A program made the translations under genes and the position numbers. DNA of 64,000 nt, taken from NCBI RefSeq assembly GCF_000017685.1, contig NC_010602.1:2311501-2375500 (forward strand). Direction: 5' to 3'. This document shows positions 16,351 through 23,389 of the stretch, piece by piece (positions within the stretch are counted from its first letter, which is position 1; every line of letters begins with the position of its first letter). This DNA comes from Leptospira biflexa serovar Patoc strain 'Patoc 1 (Paris)'. GTDB taxonomy: Bacteria; Spirochaetota; Leptospiria; Leptospirales; Leptospiraceae. Below the pieces are notes generated by a model. It did no database searches. It worked only from the letters and a program-made list of their open reading frames with translations, and was not told the DNA's origin.

Positions 16351-16514
16351 CGACTAACAGCGCCTTACCGCTACGCTTCGGCTCAAGGCCTCGCTCGGCC
16401 TGCGGCAAATTCCCCTTCTGGCATTCGCCTTGCTTACGCAAGCTACATGCCAGTCCCTAACGTCCCGGCGGGACTCAGGGTCGGGGAACTTCGGTAAGCC
16501 TAGTTCGTTATGCG
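16351..16514 (+). repeat. attC site 17 (variant R'' box)
   Basis: R'' CGACTAAC at 16351-16358 and R' GTTATGCG at 16507-16514. The two boxes of this site pair poorly; R'' instead matches R' of attC16. Inner arms CTTACCG and CGGTAAG. Subfamily with CTTCTGGCATTCG and GGGGAACTTCGG. Confidence 0.9.
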
Positions 16515-16571
16515 TAATGGTCAAATTTCTCACGTTATCTTTAGAGCCAGAGTAATTCTTATATATCAAAA

Positions 16572-17021
16572 ATGATTAAAAATATTTTCCAAATAATAGA
16601 AGATAATTTATTACCATGGAAATTTTTTATTCATGAAAGCAAAAAACATGACGCAATAGAATGGATAAAAAAAAGAAGTATTCCATGGAAAATCAAATTC
16701 ATTAGACTAATGCCATATCTCCCAGAACCACAATGCCTTAATGTTTCGAATACTTTTAAAATATTGAGGTGGTACGGTAAGTATTCAAGGAACCGAGCTT
16801 GGGTTCTAGTTTACGCAATTAATCATAAAAAGACTTTGTTTCTTACTATTTTATCACCAATTCGAATAATCTTTTGCGTTGCTTTCTATTTATTTTTCTC
16901 ACTAGAGAAGGAAGCATTTTTCTTTTCTTTAATTCCATCTATTTACTATTTTGTTTTCTTTCAAAATGAATATTATGACGACGTTAGACCATTCTTGAAT
17001 AGATTAAGGAAAGAAGTTTAA
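16572..17021 (+). CDS. Hypothetical membrane protein, cassette 18
   Basis: A 149-residue protein with a polar N-terminal domain and a hydrophobic region from about residue 90 to 130 that could form two membrane helices (LTILSPIRIIFCVAFYLFF and FFFSLIPSIYYFVFF). No family recognised. The following stretch 17022-17341 is very AT-rich and holds no ORF or structure I can support. Confidence 0.5.
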   Translation: MIKNIFQIIEDNLLPWKFFIHESKKHDAIEWIKKRSIPWKIKFIRLMPYLPEPQCLNVSNTFKILRWYGKYSRNRAWVLVYAINHKKTLFLTILSPIRIIFCVAFYLFFSLEKEAFFFSLIPSIYYFVFFQNEYYDDVRPFLNRLRKEV

Positions 17022-17341
17022 AAAGAATTATTCAACATCATATTAACTTAATGATACTTATATATAGATAAAATATTTGAAATGAATTATCTATCTCTGA
17101 ACGGATTCAAAATTTTCCCCTTGGTCTCAAAAATTTCTCTCAAACTCTATTCATTGCTACAAGGAAAGTCAGTATAATCTCAAAAACTAAGTTAAGTCGA
17201 AAAAATTCTTGGGCAAAATAAAATTTTATTCTATCTAGAAAAACATAAAAAACTCAAAAAATCAGAGCTTTTTGGTCTCAGTCGAAATAATATTAAAACA
17301 AAATAATTGTTATACTTTAGTGGATACAAAGCAGACCACTA

Positions 17342-17504
17342 CGCATAACAGCGACTTAACGCTTCGCTTCGGGACGAGCCCTCGCTCGGTCTGCGACACA
17401 TTCCCCTTCTGTCACTCGTTTGCATCCGCAAACTCCGTGCCAGTCCCTAACGTCTCTCCGAGACTCAGGGTCGGGGAACGTCGTTAAGTCTAGTTCGTTA
17501 TGCG
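17342..17504 (+). repeat. attC site 18
   Basis: R'' CGCATAAC at 17342-17349 and R' GTTATGCG at 17497-17504. Inner arms GACTTAACG and CGTTAAGTC. CTGTCACTCGTTTGC subfamily. Confidence 0.9.
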
Positions 17505-17628
17505 AAATGCTTGGAAATAAACTTTTGAATCCCAACTCAGTTTGAAAAAAATATTGGAAATCCAAAAAAATCTGCTCTTATGGAAACTTCATTGAATTAG
17601 AAAATCTCGGAATTCCCTGTAATAGTAC

Positions 17629-17659
17629 TTGACGCTAGTATCTCAATACACCAGTATTG
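17629..17659 (+). promoter_or_regulatory. Promoter and operator of higBA copy 2
   Basis: TTGACG at 17629-17634, 17-base spacer, CAGTAT at 17652-17657. CAATAC and GTATTG (17644-17659) form a 6-base inverted repeat over the -10. The GTG start is only 6 bases downstream. Confidence 0.65.
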
Positions 17660-17663
17660 GCTA

Positions 17664-17945
17664 GTGATAAAATCCTTCAGAGACAAAGAAACTGAAGCTA
17701 TTTGGAATGGTGCTCTATCTAAAAAATTCCCTAAGGATATTCAAAGAACCGCTAGAAGGAAAATGATACATATCGATAGTGCTAAAAATCTAGAAGATTT
17801 AAAAACACCACCGGGAAACAGACTTCATCAACTTACTGATGACCGAGCTGGACAACATTCAATAAGTATCAATATGAAATATAGAATCTGTTTTCATTGG
17901 AATAACGGTTCTGTCGAAAATGTTGAAATTGTAGATTATCATTAA
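17664..17945 (+). CDS. higB: HigB-type toxin, second copy, cassette 19
   Basis: A 93-residue HigB, same length as the copy at 622 and clearly homologous (shared IKSF.DKET start, SISIN core, RICF, terminal VEIVDYH). The divergence over most of the sequence says the two cassettes were acquired separately or duplicated long ago. It starts at GTG from an apparently leaderless promoter and is followed by its antitoxin after 11 bases. Confidence 0.9.
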   Translation: MIKSFRDKETEAIWNGALSKKFPKDIQRTARRKMIHIDSAKNLEDLKTPPGNRLHQLTDDRAGQHSISINMKYRICFHWNNGSVENVEIVDYH

Positions 17946-17956
17946 GGAGATTCTGT

Positions 17957-18262
17957 ATGAATAAAGAACTTATGAACATTCATCCTGGCGAAATTCTCTT
18001 AGAAGACTTTCTTAAACCTATGGAATTATCCGCTTATAAACTTGCACAAAGTACTCTTATTGATCAAAAAAGAATTAGTGAAATTATTCATGGAAAAAGA
18101 GCAATTACTGCTGATACGGCTCTGAGATTCTCTAAATTCTTCGGAAATTCTCCTGAGTTCTGGCTCTCTATTCAAGCTCATTATGATCTAGAAATCAAGC
18201 AATTTGAATTGAAAAACGAGTTAAGAGCAATTAAGAAATACAAAGAACTCAAAGCCAGTTAA
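17957..18262 (+). CDS. higA: HigA-type antitoxin, second copy, cassette 19
   Basis: A 101-residue XRE antitoxin with NIHPGEILLEDFLKPMELSAYKLAQ, helix-turn-helix to about residue 60 (ISEIIHGKRAITADTALRFSKFFG) and FWLSIQAHYDLE. A GGAG ribosome site precedes the ATG. Homologous to the antitoxin at 917, so cross-talk between the two higBA cassettes is possible. Confidence 0.9.
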   Translation: MNKELMNIHPGEILLEDFLKPMELSAYKLAQSTLIDQKRISEIIHGKRAITADTALRFSKFFGNSPEFWLSIQAHYDLEIKQFELKNELRAIKKYKELKAS

Positions 18263-18274
18263 ATCCAAGCACGT

Positions 18275-18438
18275 CGCATAACAGCGACTTACCGCTACGC
18301 TTCGGGACAAGCCCTCGCTCGGCCTTCGGCAAATTGTCCTCCTGGCATTCGCCTTGCGTTCGCAAGCTACATGCCAGTCCCTAACGTCCCTTCGGGACTC
18401 AGGGTCGGACAACTTCGGTAAGTCTAGTTCGTTATGCG
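18275..18438 (+). repeat. attC site 19
   Basis: R'' CGCATAAC at 18275-18282 and R' GTTATGCG at 18431-18438. Inner arms GACTTACCG and CGGTAAGTC. TGTCCTCCTGGCATTCG subfamily. Confidence 0.9.
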
Positions 18439-18459
18439 AAATTTTAGAAATTAAATTAT

Positions 18460-19466
18460 ATGAAGTTTATAATTAATCTAGTTATTCAATTAATATTCAT
18501 GACGGCTGCACTTGCTGATAGTCAAAATGAATACATTGTGACAGCTAAAGATGGGATAATACTTCGTGAGTCATCCTCAATAAGTTCAAAAAGGATCACG
18601 AATATTCCATTTGGTAGTATTGTCTTTAGGGTAAGCTCTTTTGAACAAAATGATGAAAATTTACATAAAAAAAAACTGATTCCATTCAAAATTATTATGA
18701 ATTATATAATAATGAAAAGTCCTGGTATAAAATTAAATATAATGATTTGGAAGGTTATGTATATTCATACTATCTTATCCAAAATACAGAAAAATATAGA
18801 ACTCATTTTCTCTACAAATATGAATTAAATGATTTTAAAATTACGAGAGACTTCATACCGTCTATCGATGATCAATAAAGACCTAATTTTTCATTATATA
18901 CGAGGGTATTTAAAGGAAAAAATAATATTTTAAATTTAAAATCTCCTTTAGTTGTAAACGAAACAGCATTTATCGAAGACGATTCTATGGTTTTCTCATA
19001 TCCTATGGATTGGGAAGAATACCATTCTCTCGAAGGAGGGTTCACCCCTTTATATTTTGTACGATTTCACAGATTAAATTTAAACAACAAGAAAGATAAC
19101 AAACCATTACTTGTAATTAACATTACAAAAGTAAACATTGAGACATCTCTTCCGAAGCAAATCGATATTTTCTATGAGAATAATAATAAAAAATCAAAAA
19201 TAAATTTTGATTTCTCTGAAAAAGAAATCAAAATTCAAATTAATAATAAAAAATATTACAATGAACATTTAAGTAAGAAACTAAATTGTTTAATTGAATT
19301 TAATTATTTTGAAACATCTACATCGGACGAAGAAGTATCAAAAAAAAGAAATTTAGTGTACTTCAATTTTGAATCTCAAATTAATTTCTGGAAAAACGAT
19401 AAAATTACCATAGAAGTGTGCAATCAGCCACTTAAAATCGATTTCAAATTAAATTCTATAAACTAA
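18460..19466 (+). pseudogene. Decayed exported SH3-domain protein, cassette 20
   Basis: The first frame has a signal peptide (residues 1-19) and the start of a bacterial SH3 domain (AKDGIILRESSSISSKRITNIPFGSIV). At a run of nine A (18667-18675) the SH3 domain continues in another frame (YNNEKSWYKIKYNDLEGYVYSYYL). That frame meets TAA at 18876-18878 and then stays open to 19466. A frameshift and a nonsense codon thus break one gene of about 335 codons. The C-terminal region is unrecognised. The 480-base ORF from 18987 could still be translated on its own, but this seems unlikely. Confidence 0.75.
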
Positions 19467-19471
19467 AACTT

Positions 19472-19635
19472 CGCATAACAGCGACTTACCGCTACGCTTC
19501 GGCACAAGGCCTCGCTCGGGCTACGCCAAATTCCCCTTCTGGCATTCGCCTTGCGTTCGCAAGCTACATGCCAGTCCCTAACGTCCCGGCGGGACTCAGG
19601 GTCGGGGAACTTCGGTAAGTCTAGTTCGTTATGCG
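19472..19635 (+). repeat. attC site 20
   Basis: R'' CGCATAAC at 19472-19479 and R' GTTATGCG at 19628-19635. Inner arms GACTTACCG and CGGTAAGTC. Subfamily with CTTCTGGCATTCG and GGGGAACTTCGG. Confidence 0.9.
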
Positions 19636-19670
19636 AAAATTTTCGGGCGCTTTTATTTTAATAAATTGCG

Positions 19671-19688
19671 AGCGTCCATGCTCGCTAA
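19671..19688. other. TCCA-loop hairpin at the start of cassette 21
   Basis: GCGAGCG-TCCA-TGCTCGC just after the cassette start, ahead of the HigB gene. It has the same TCCR-loop design as the cassette 13 hairpins. Coordinates are accurate to a few bases. Confidence 0.45.
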
Positions 19689-19740
19689 AAAGGTAAAAAA
19701 AGTTGTTGTTACCAATTCGGGAACATGTGCTTATTGATTT

Positions 19741-20040
19741 GTGAGGGTTATTTCTAGAAAAATACTGAGAGATTTCTACTCTATTACCAAATACTCCGAC
19801 TCCAAAATTCCGATAGAAGTTTGGTTTAAAGAAACTTCGAAAGCTTTCTGGAAATCTCCCTCAGATGTTAAGGAAAAAAACAGAAATGCTAGTTTCCTTA
19901 AGGATAATAGAATCGTTTTCAATATACATGGAAATAAATACAGATTGATTGTGAAGGTTCACTATAATCTACAAACTGTATTTATAAGGTTTATCGGTAC
20001 TCACGAACAATATGACAAAATCAACGCTGAGGTGATTTAA
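19741..20040 (+). CDS. higB: HigB-family mRNA interferase toxin (PF09907-type), cassette 21
   Basis: A 99-residue toxin of the other HigB type (HigB_toxin, PF09907), unlike the copies at 622 and 17664. Characteristic pieces are WKSPSDVKEKNRNASFLKDNRIVFNIHGNKYRLIVKV and the terminal FIRFIGTHEQYDKINAE. GTG start. It is directly followed by its antitoxin with no gap. Confidence 0.9.
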   Translation: MRVISRKILRDFYSITKYSDSKIPIEVWFKETSKAFWKSPSDVKEKNRNASFLKDNRIVFNIHGNKYRLIVKVHYNLQTVFIRFIGTHEQYDKINAEVI

Positions 20041-20445
20041 ATGAACATTAAACCTATTAAAAATCAAAAAGATCACTTAGATGCACTTTCTGAGATAGAA
20101 AAACTCTGGGATGCTAAGAAAAATACACCCGAATACGACAAATTAGATATTTTAATTACCTTAGTTGATGCTTACGAAACTAAACACTACCCTATTGATG
20201 ATCCGGATCCAATTGAAGCTTTAAAATCGGTTATGGATGACATGAACATGAAAAGTGTTGATTTGGGAAATCTCATCGGCGGGCGAAGTCGTGCCACTGA
20301 AATCTTAAATCGAAAGAGAAAGCTTACTTTAGAAATGATTAGAAAAATTAATCAAAATCTAGGAATTCCTACAGACATTCTTGTAAAAGAATATAAAGTC
20401 AAAACTTCTAAGACAGGAAGAAAAAGAACGCCGTCCGTGGCGTAA
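20041..20445 (+). CDS. higA: HigA-family antitoxin (COG5499-type), cassette 21
   Basis: A 134-residue antitoxin with an N-terminal helical region ending in the acidic YPIDDPDPIEALKSVMDD motif, then a helix-turn-helix (MKSVDLGNLIGGRSRATEILNRKRKLTLEMIRKI). This architecture is standard for antitoxins paired with PF09907 toxins. A TCCG-loop hairpin overlaps the 3' end of the gene. Confidence 0.9.
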   Translation: MNIKPIKNQKDHLDALSEIEKLWDAKKNTPEYDKLDILITLVDAYETKHYPIDDPDPIEALKSVMDDMNMKSVDLGNLIGGRSRATEILNRKRKLTLEMIRKINQNLGIPTDILVKEYKVKTSKTGRKRTPSVA

Positions 20446-20469
20446 TTACTTCTTTAAGCCCGAAAACTT

Positions 20470-20635
20470 CGCATAACAGCGACTTACCGCTTCGCATCGG
20501 GACTTCGCCCTCGCTCGGCCTGCGGCAAATTTCTCTCCGTCACGCTTTCTTGCTCTCGCAAAAAGCGCGCCGACGCTATCGCCTACTACGTAGGCTCAGC
20601 TACGAGAAACGTCGTCTCCACTAGTTCGTTATGCG
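20470..20635 (+). repeat. attC site 21 (hybrid)
   Basis: R'' CGCATAAC at 20470-20477 and R' GTTATGCG at 20628-20635. The left inner arm is GACTTACCG, but the right arm is ACGTCGTCTCCAC, which belongs to the subfamily of attC4. The arms therefore do not pair well. It also has GCTATCGCC where relatives have GCTAACGCC. Confidence 0.85.
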
Positions 20636-20649
20636 AAATAAACCAAAAT

Positions 20650-20913
20650 CTATTTTGAATTCGCAGGATTACAGGAACAATCGACTGAACAAGCATGTGG
20701 TTTCTTCTTGATTTTCCATACAATTAGTAGAATTAAACTCAACGCGAGGAAAACTAATCCTATTTTTTCACTCCATTCAAATAAAAAGCTAAATCCAGCT
20801 AATCCACTTAAACCTATTATTAAAGGTGCAAGACAACATAACCCGCAAAGACCTATTCCTAGCATTGATAAGTTTCCAGACCATTTTAATAATGGATTCA
20901 TATTTATGAACAT
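20650..20913 (-). CDS. Small MerT/MerF-like metal transport protein, cassette 22
   Basis: An 87-residue membrane protein with two helices. The first carries GLCGLCCLAPLIIGLSG, a Cys-Cys-Pro-type metal path like MerT and MerF. The C-terminal tail (HACSVDCSCNPANSK) has three more Cys. AGAGGT lies 7 bases before the start codon. The gene is divergent from a MerR regulator with a textbook MerR promoter between them. Mercury or a related soft metal is the likely substrate. Confidence 0.75.
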   Translation of the reverse strand: MFINMNPLLKWSGNLSMLGIGLCGLCCLAPLIIGLSGLAGFSFLFEWSEKIGLVFLALSLILLIVWKIKKKPHACSVDCSCNPANSK

Positions 20914-20939
20914 TTTAGACCTCTATCTAATTTTTTATC

Positions 20940-20971
20940 AGTCTAAACCGTGGAGTTAACTCCATTGTCAA
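20940..20971 (-). promoter_or_regulatory. MerR-type promoter and operator of cassette 22
   Basis: On the minus strand TTGACA (20966-20971) and TAGACT (20940-20945) are separated by 20 bases instead of 17. A perfect 14-base palindrome TGGAGTTAACTCCA (20951-20964) fills the spacer. This is the classic layout of promoters that MerR proteins untwist on metal binding. Confidence 0.85.
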
Positions 20972-20990
20972 TAGGGGTTTCGAAAAAAAT

Positions 20991-21383
20991 ATGTTAATTG
21001 GTGAAATTGTTAAAAAAACAGGGATTTCCAGAGATACTATTCGATTCTATGAAAAGGAGGGACTCTTCAAAAACTGCCTTATTATTCGTAAAGACAACAA
21101 TTATAAAGAATATTCTTCCGATGTGTTAGAACAACTGCAACTAATTCATACACTCAGAAAATTGAATTTTTCTTTATCTGAAATAAACAATTTAACTAGA
21201 ATCAGAAATCCCAATCTTCTCGACTGTAATGATCTTTCAAAGTCCCTTAACAAAAATATAGAAATTATTGATGCACAAATTAATTCTCTTTTAAAACTGA
21301 AGGAAGATTTGATGAAAGTTGAATCAGCTTGTTCACCTAATTGCAATTTTATTGATAAAAAACCTTCATGCTTAAGTTGTTAA
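20991..21383 (+). CDS. MerR-family metal-responsive regulator, cassette 22
   Basis: A 130-residue regulator with winged helix (IGEIVKKTGISRDTIRFYEKEGLF), dimerisation coiled coil and Cys residues for metal binding at LLDCND (about residue 78) and in the tail (ACSPNCNF, SCLSC). Related to, but distinct from, the regulator at 2410. It controls the divergent transporter and, being cotranscribed, probably sets its own and ynfA expression. Confidence 0.87.
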   Translation: MLIGEIVKKTGISRDTIRFYEKEGLFKNCLIIRKDNNYKEYSSDVLEQLQLIHTLRKLNFSLSEINNLTRIRNPNLLDCNDLSKSLNKNIEIIDAQINSLLKLKEDLMKVESACSPNCNFIDKKPSCLSC

Positions 21384-21724
21384 ATTCAGAATTATTCCTT
21401 ATTTACCTAAAACCAACTCTCATTTTCATTTTAGCTGGACTATGCGAAATTGGTGGCGGTTATCTAGTTTGGCTTTGGATTCGCGAAAATAAATCGATAG
21501 GTATTGGTTTATTAGGATTTATTATTTTAGGATTCTATGGTTTAGTAGCTACATGGCAACCTGCAAACTTTGCAAGAACATATGCAACATATGGTGGAAC
21601 CTTTATAGTCATGTCATTGGCGTGGGCATGGAAATTTGACGATTTTATTCCAAATAAATTTGATCTAATTGGATCAGCCATTGCTTTGATCGGCGTAATG
21701 ATTATCTTTTTTGCTCCGAGATAA
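21368..21724 (+). CDS. ynfA: YnfA-family (UPF0060) membrane protein, cassette 22
   Basis: A 118-residue protein with four membrane helices and the family signatures LAGLCEIGGGYLVWLW, YGLVATWQPANFARTYATYGGTFI and DLIGSAIALIGVMIIFFAPR. YnfA proteins resemble small multidrug-resistance transporters. The start overlaps the end of the merR-like gene by 16 bases, so they form one transcript. Its place in a metal-resistance cassette suggests efflux of a toxic cation. Confidence 0.88.
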   Translation: MLKLLNSELFLIYLKPTLIFILAGLCEIGGGYLVWLWIRENKSIGIGLLGFIILGFYGLVATWQPANFARTYATYGGTFIVMSLAWAWKFDDFIPNKFDLIGSAIALIGVMIIFFAPR

Positions 21725-21746
21725 AATAGGTAAACCTGGTTTACGT

Positions 21747-21912
21747 CGTATAACAGCGACTTACCGCTACGCTTCGGCACTTGCGGCCTCGCTCGGTCTG
21801 CGACACATAGGCTTCTGGCACTCCCCTTGCAGTCGCAAGTGTCGTTCCAGTCCCTAACGTCCCGTTCGGGACTCAGGGCCAGCCTACTTCGGTAAGCCTA
21901 GTTCGTTATACG
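21747..21912 (+). repeat. attC site 22 (last complete site)
   Basis: R'' CGTATAAC at 21747-21754 and R' GTTATACG at 21905-21912. R'' differs by one base from the complement of the R' that opens its cassette (GTTATGCG at 20628). The outer arms still pair, so this looks like a point mutation. Inner arms CTTACCG and CGGTAAG. ACATAGGC subfamily. Confidence 0.9.
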
Positions 21913-21923
21913 ACATAGGTTAA

Positions 21924-23050
21924 TGTATGCCTCAGGACATGGGTAACACTTTTGTAGCAAGACATAGGTAACACTTTCTGGTTTCTAGTCCCTTTAGATC
22001 ACCTTTATAGGAGGGCTTTGGGGATGCCTTGGAAGGAGTTTAATATCGTGGATTTAAGATTTCAATTTGTTCTGGATAGCTTCCAGATTGGCGGAAATTT
22101 TACTGAACTCTGTGCTCAGTATGGAATTTCTACTCAGTGTGGATATAAGTGGAAAGAAAGGTTCATTAAAGAAGGAAAAGAGGGACTTTTCGATAAAAAG
22201 AAAACTCCTAAGAATTCCCCGGCTAAAATCGCGGAAGAAACCATTCTTGAGATCATCAAAATCAAAAATCATAGAAAGTTTTGGGGTGCTAAGAAAATCT
22301 TAGAAACTTATAAGAAGACTTTTCCAAATAGAAAAGCTCCTAAAAGATCTACCATTGAACGTATTCTTAAGAATGTGGGACTACAAGACACTAAGAGAAA
22401 AAAAAGACCCTCTAACTCGGGACAAAGAATCTCTATGCCTGAGAATGCGACTAGACCTAACCATGTTTAGACTGTCGACTTCAAAGTATGGTGGTATACT
22501 CCAGCCAGAGAGAAAGTAAATCCTCTCACCTTCAGAGATGACTTCTCCAAATACATTCTTTCCATCAAAACTCTTAAGAAAGGTGATATCGCTTCCGTTA
22601 AAGCTGAATTTATAAGTTTATTCTCTATCCATGGACTACCTGATGTTATTCGCTCTGACAATGGTCCACCTTTTTCTTCTATGCAATCTCTTTGGGGACT
22701 CACTAAGCTCTCAATATGAAAACTACAGAACAAATCTATGTTAAATCTGAAAAGATTTTTGATCCTAATGCTGACCTTCTTATCTCTTATCCTTTTGGAT
22801 TCAAACAAAGACATGTCAACAATAAAGGATACATCAACTGGAACGGACATCTCATTATGGTCGGAAATCCATTTAACGGTTTTAATGTCGGTATTAAAAA
22901 GGAAATTGATTCCGTTTCTATCTGGTTCGGAAATAATAAGTTAGGTTATCTCGATCAAAATTTATTCTAGATTAATCCTGATTCAATTCATACAAAGTTC
23001 ATAAACCAAGAAAGGTTACTAAAAAGTGTTACCCTTCTCCTGAAGTTTAA
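21924..23050 (+). mobile_element. Degenerate IS481-type insertion sequence in cassette 23
   Basis: The left terminal repeat (21930-21953) and the right one (23022-23045, inverted) match at 21 of 24 positions and share GGGTAACACTTTT. A second copy of the motif GACATAGGTAACACTTT lies just inside the left end. The transposase inside is broken. Target duplications are not clear. The element lies within a few bases of the R' box of attC22, and its right end runs directly into a truncated cassette gene. Confidence 0.8.
22024..22970 (+). pseudogene. IS481-family transposase, inactivated
   Basis: The N-terminal helix-turn-helix part (FTELCAQYGISTQCGYKWKERF, then KKTPKNSPAKI) runs from 22024 to an in-frame TAG at 22468-22470, where relatives have Trp. 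The frame reopens into the catalytic core: TVDFKVWWYTP with the first Asp and DVIRSDNGPPF with the second. A deletion near 22715 then removes the segment that would carry the catalytic Glu and joins the C-terminal remnant (LLISYPFGFKQRHVNNKGYI) in another frame. It cannot encode an active enzyme. Confidence 0.85.
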
Positions 23051-23387
23051 CCGTTTCCCATCTCTTGAAGTCATACCCAGAAATATTGATGCAATCAGCA
23101 AGAAAGTAGAACATTATTCCATAAAGGCAATGTCAAGTAATCTAACAGTTGTATTTTATGGATTAAATCATCCTTATTCTAATGGACTCAAAATTCCAAA
23201 GTTTGAATTTGTTCTTTCAGTAATATTCAATAATGGATTGGAACTATTAAAAATATTAGAAATCGATTGGTTTCAATTCTTGAAATTCAAGATATGGCAT
23301 AAAACAATGAGAGCTTGGAATCATTCCATTACAAAAGAGTTAATTTCGATAGCAAAAAAAATCTTTACCAAAAACGAGGAAGTCTAA
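23046..23387 (+). pseudogene. 5'-truncated hypothetical gene next to the IS
   Basis: The frame is open leftward from an internal ATG at 23130 across 23046 and into the right end of the IS, with no start codon of its own there. This suggests IS insertion or an adjacent deletion removed the 5' part. The remaining protein (NHPYSNGLKIPKFEF, then a hydrophobic stretch and a basic tail) is unrecognised. It ends 2 bases before the next gene, so the two were an operon. Confidence 0.5.
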
Positions 23388-23389
23388 AA

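Noticed and set aside
351..21912. The attC repeats as a CRISPR array, REP elements or MITEs
   Set aside because: They are 160 bp apart-folding palindromes, one per gene unit, in fixed orientation behind the gene, with G^TT-type boundaries that co-vary with the cassette. None of the alternatives predicts that.
21747..21912. Fusion of two cassettes as the cause of the R-box mismatch in cassette 22
   Set aside because: The outer arms of the cassette still pair, so both ends belong to one unit and a point change in R'' is simpler.
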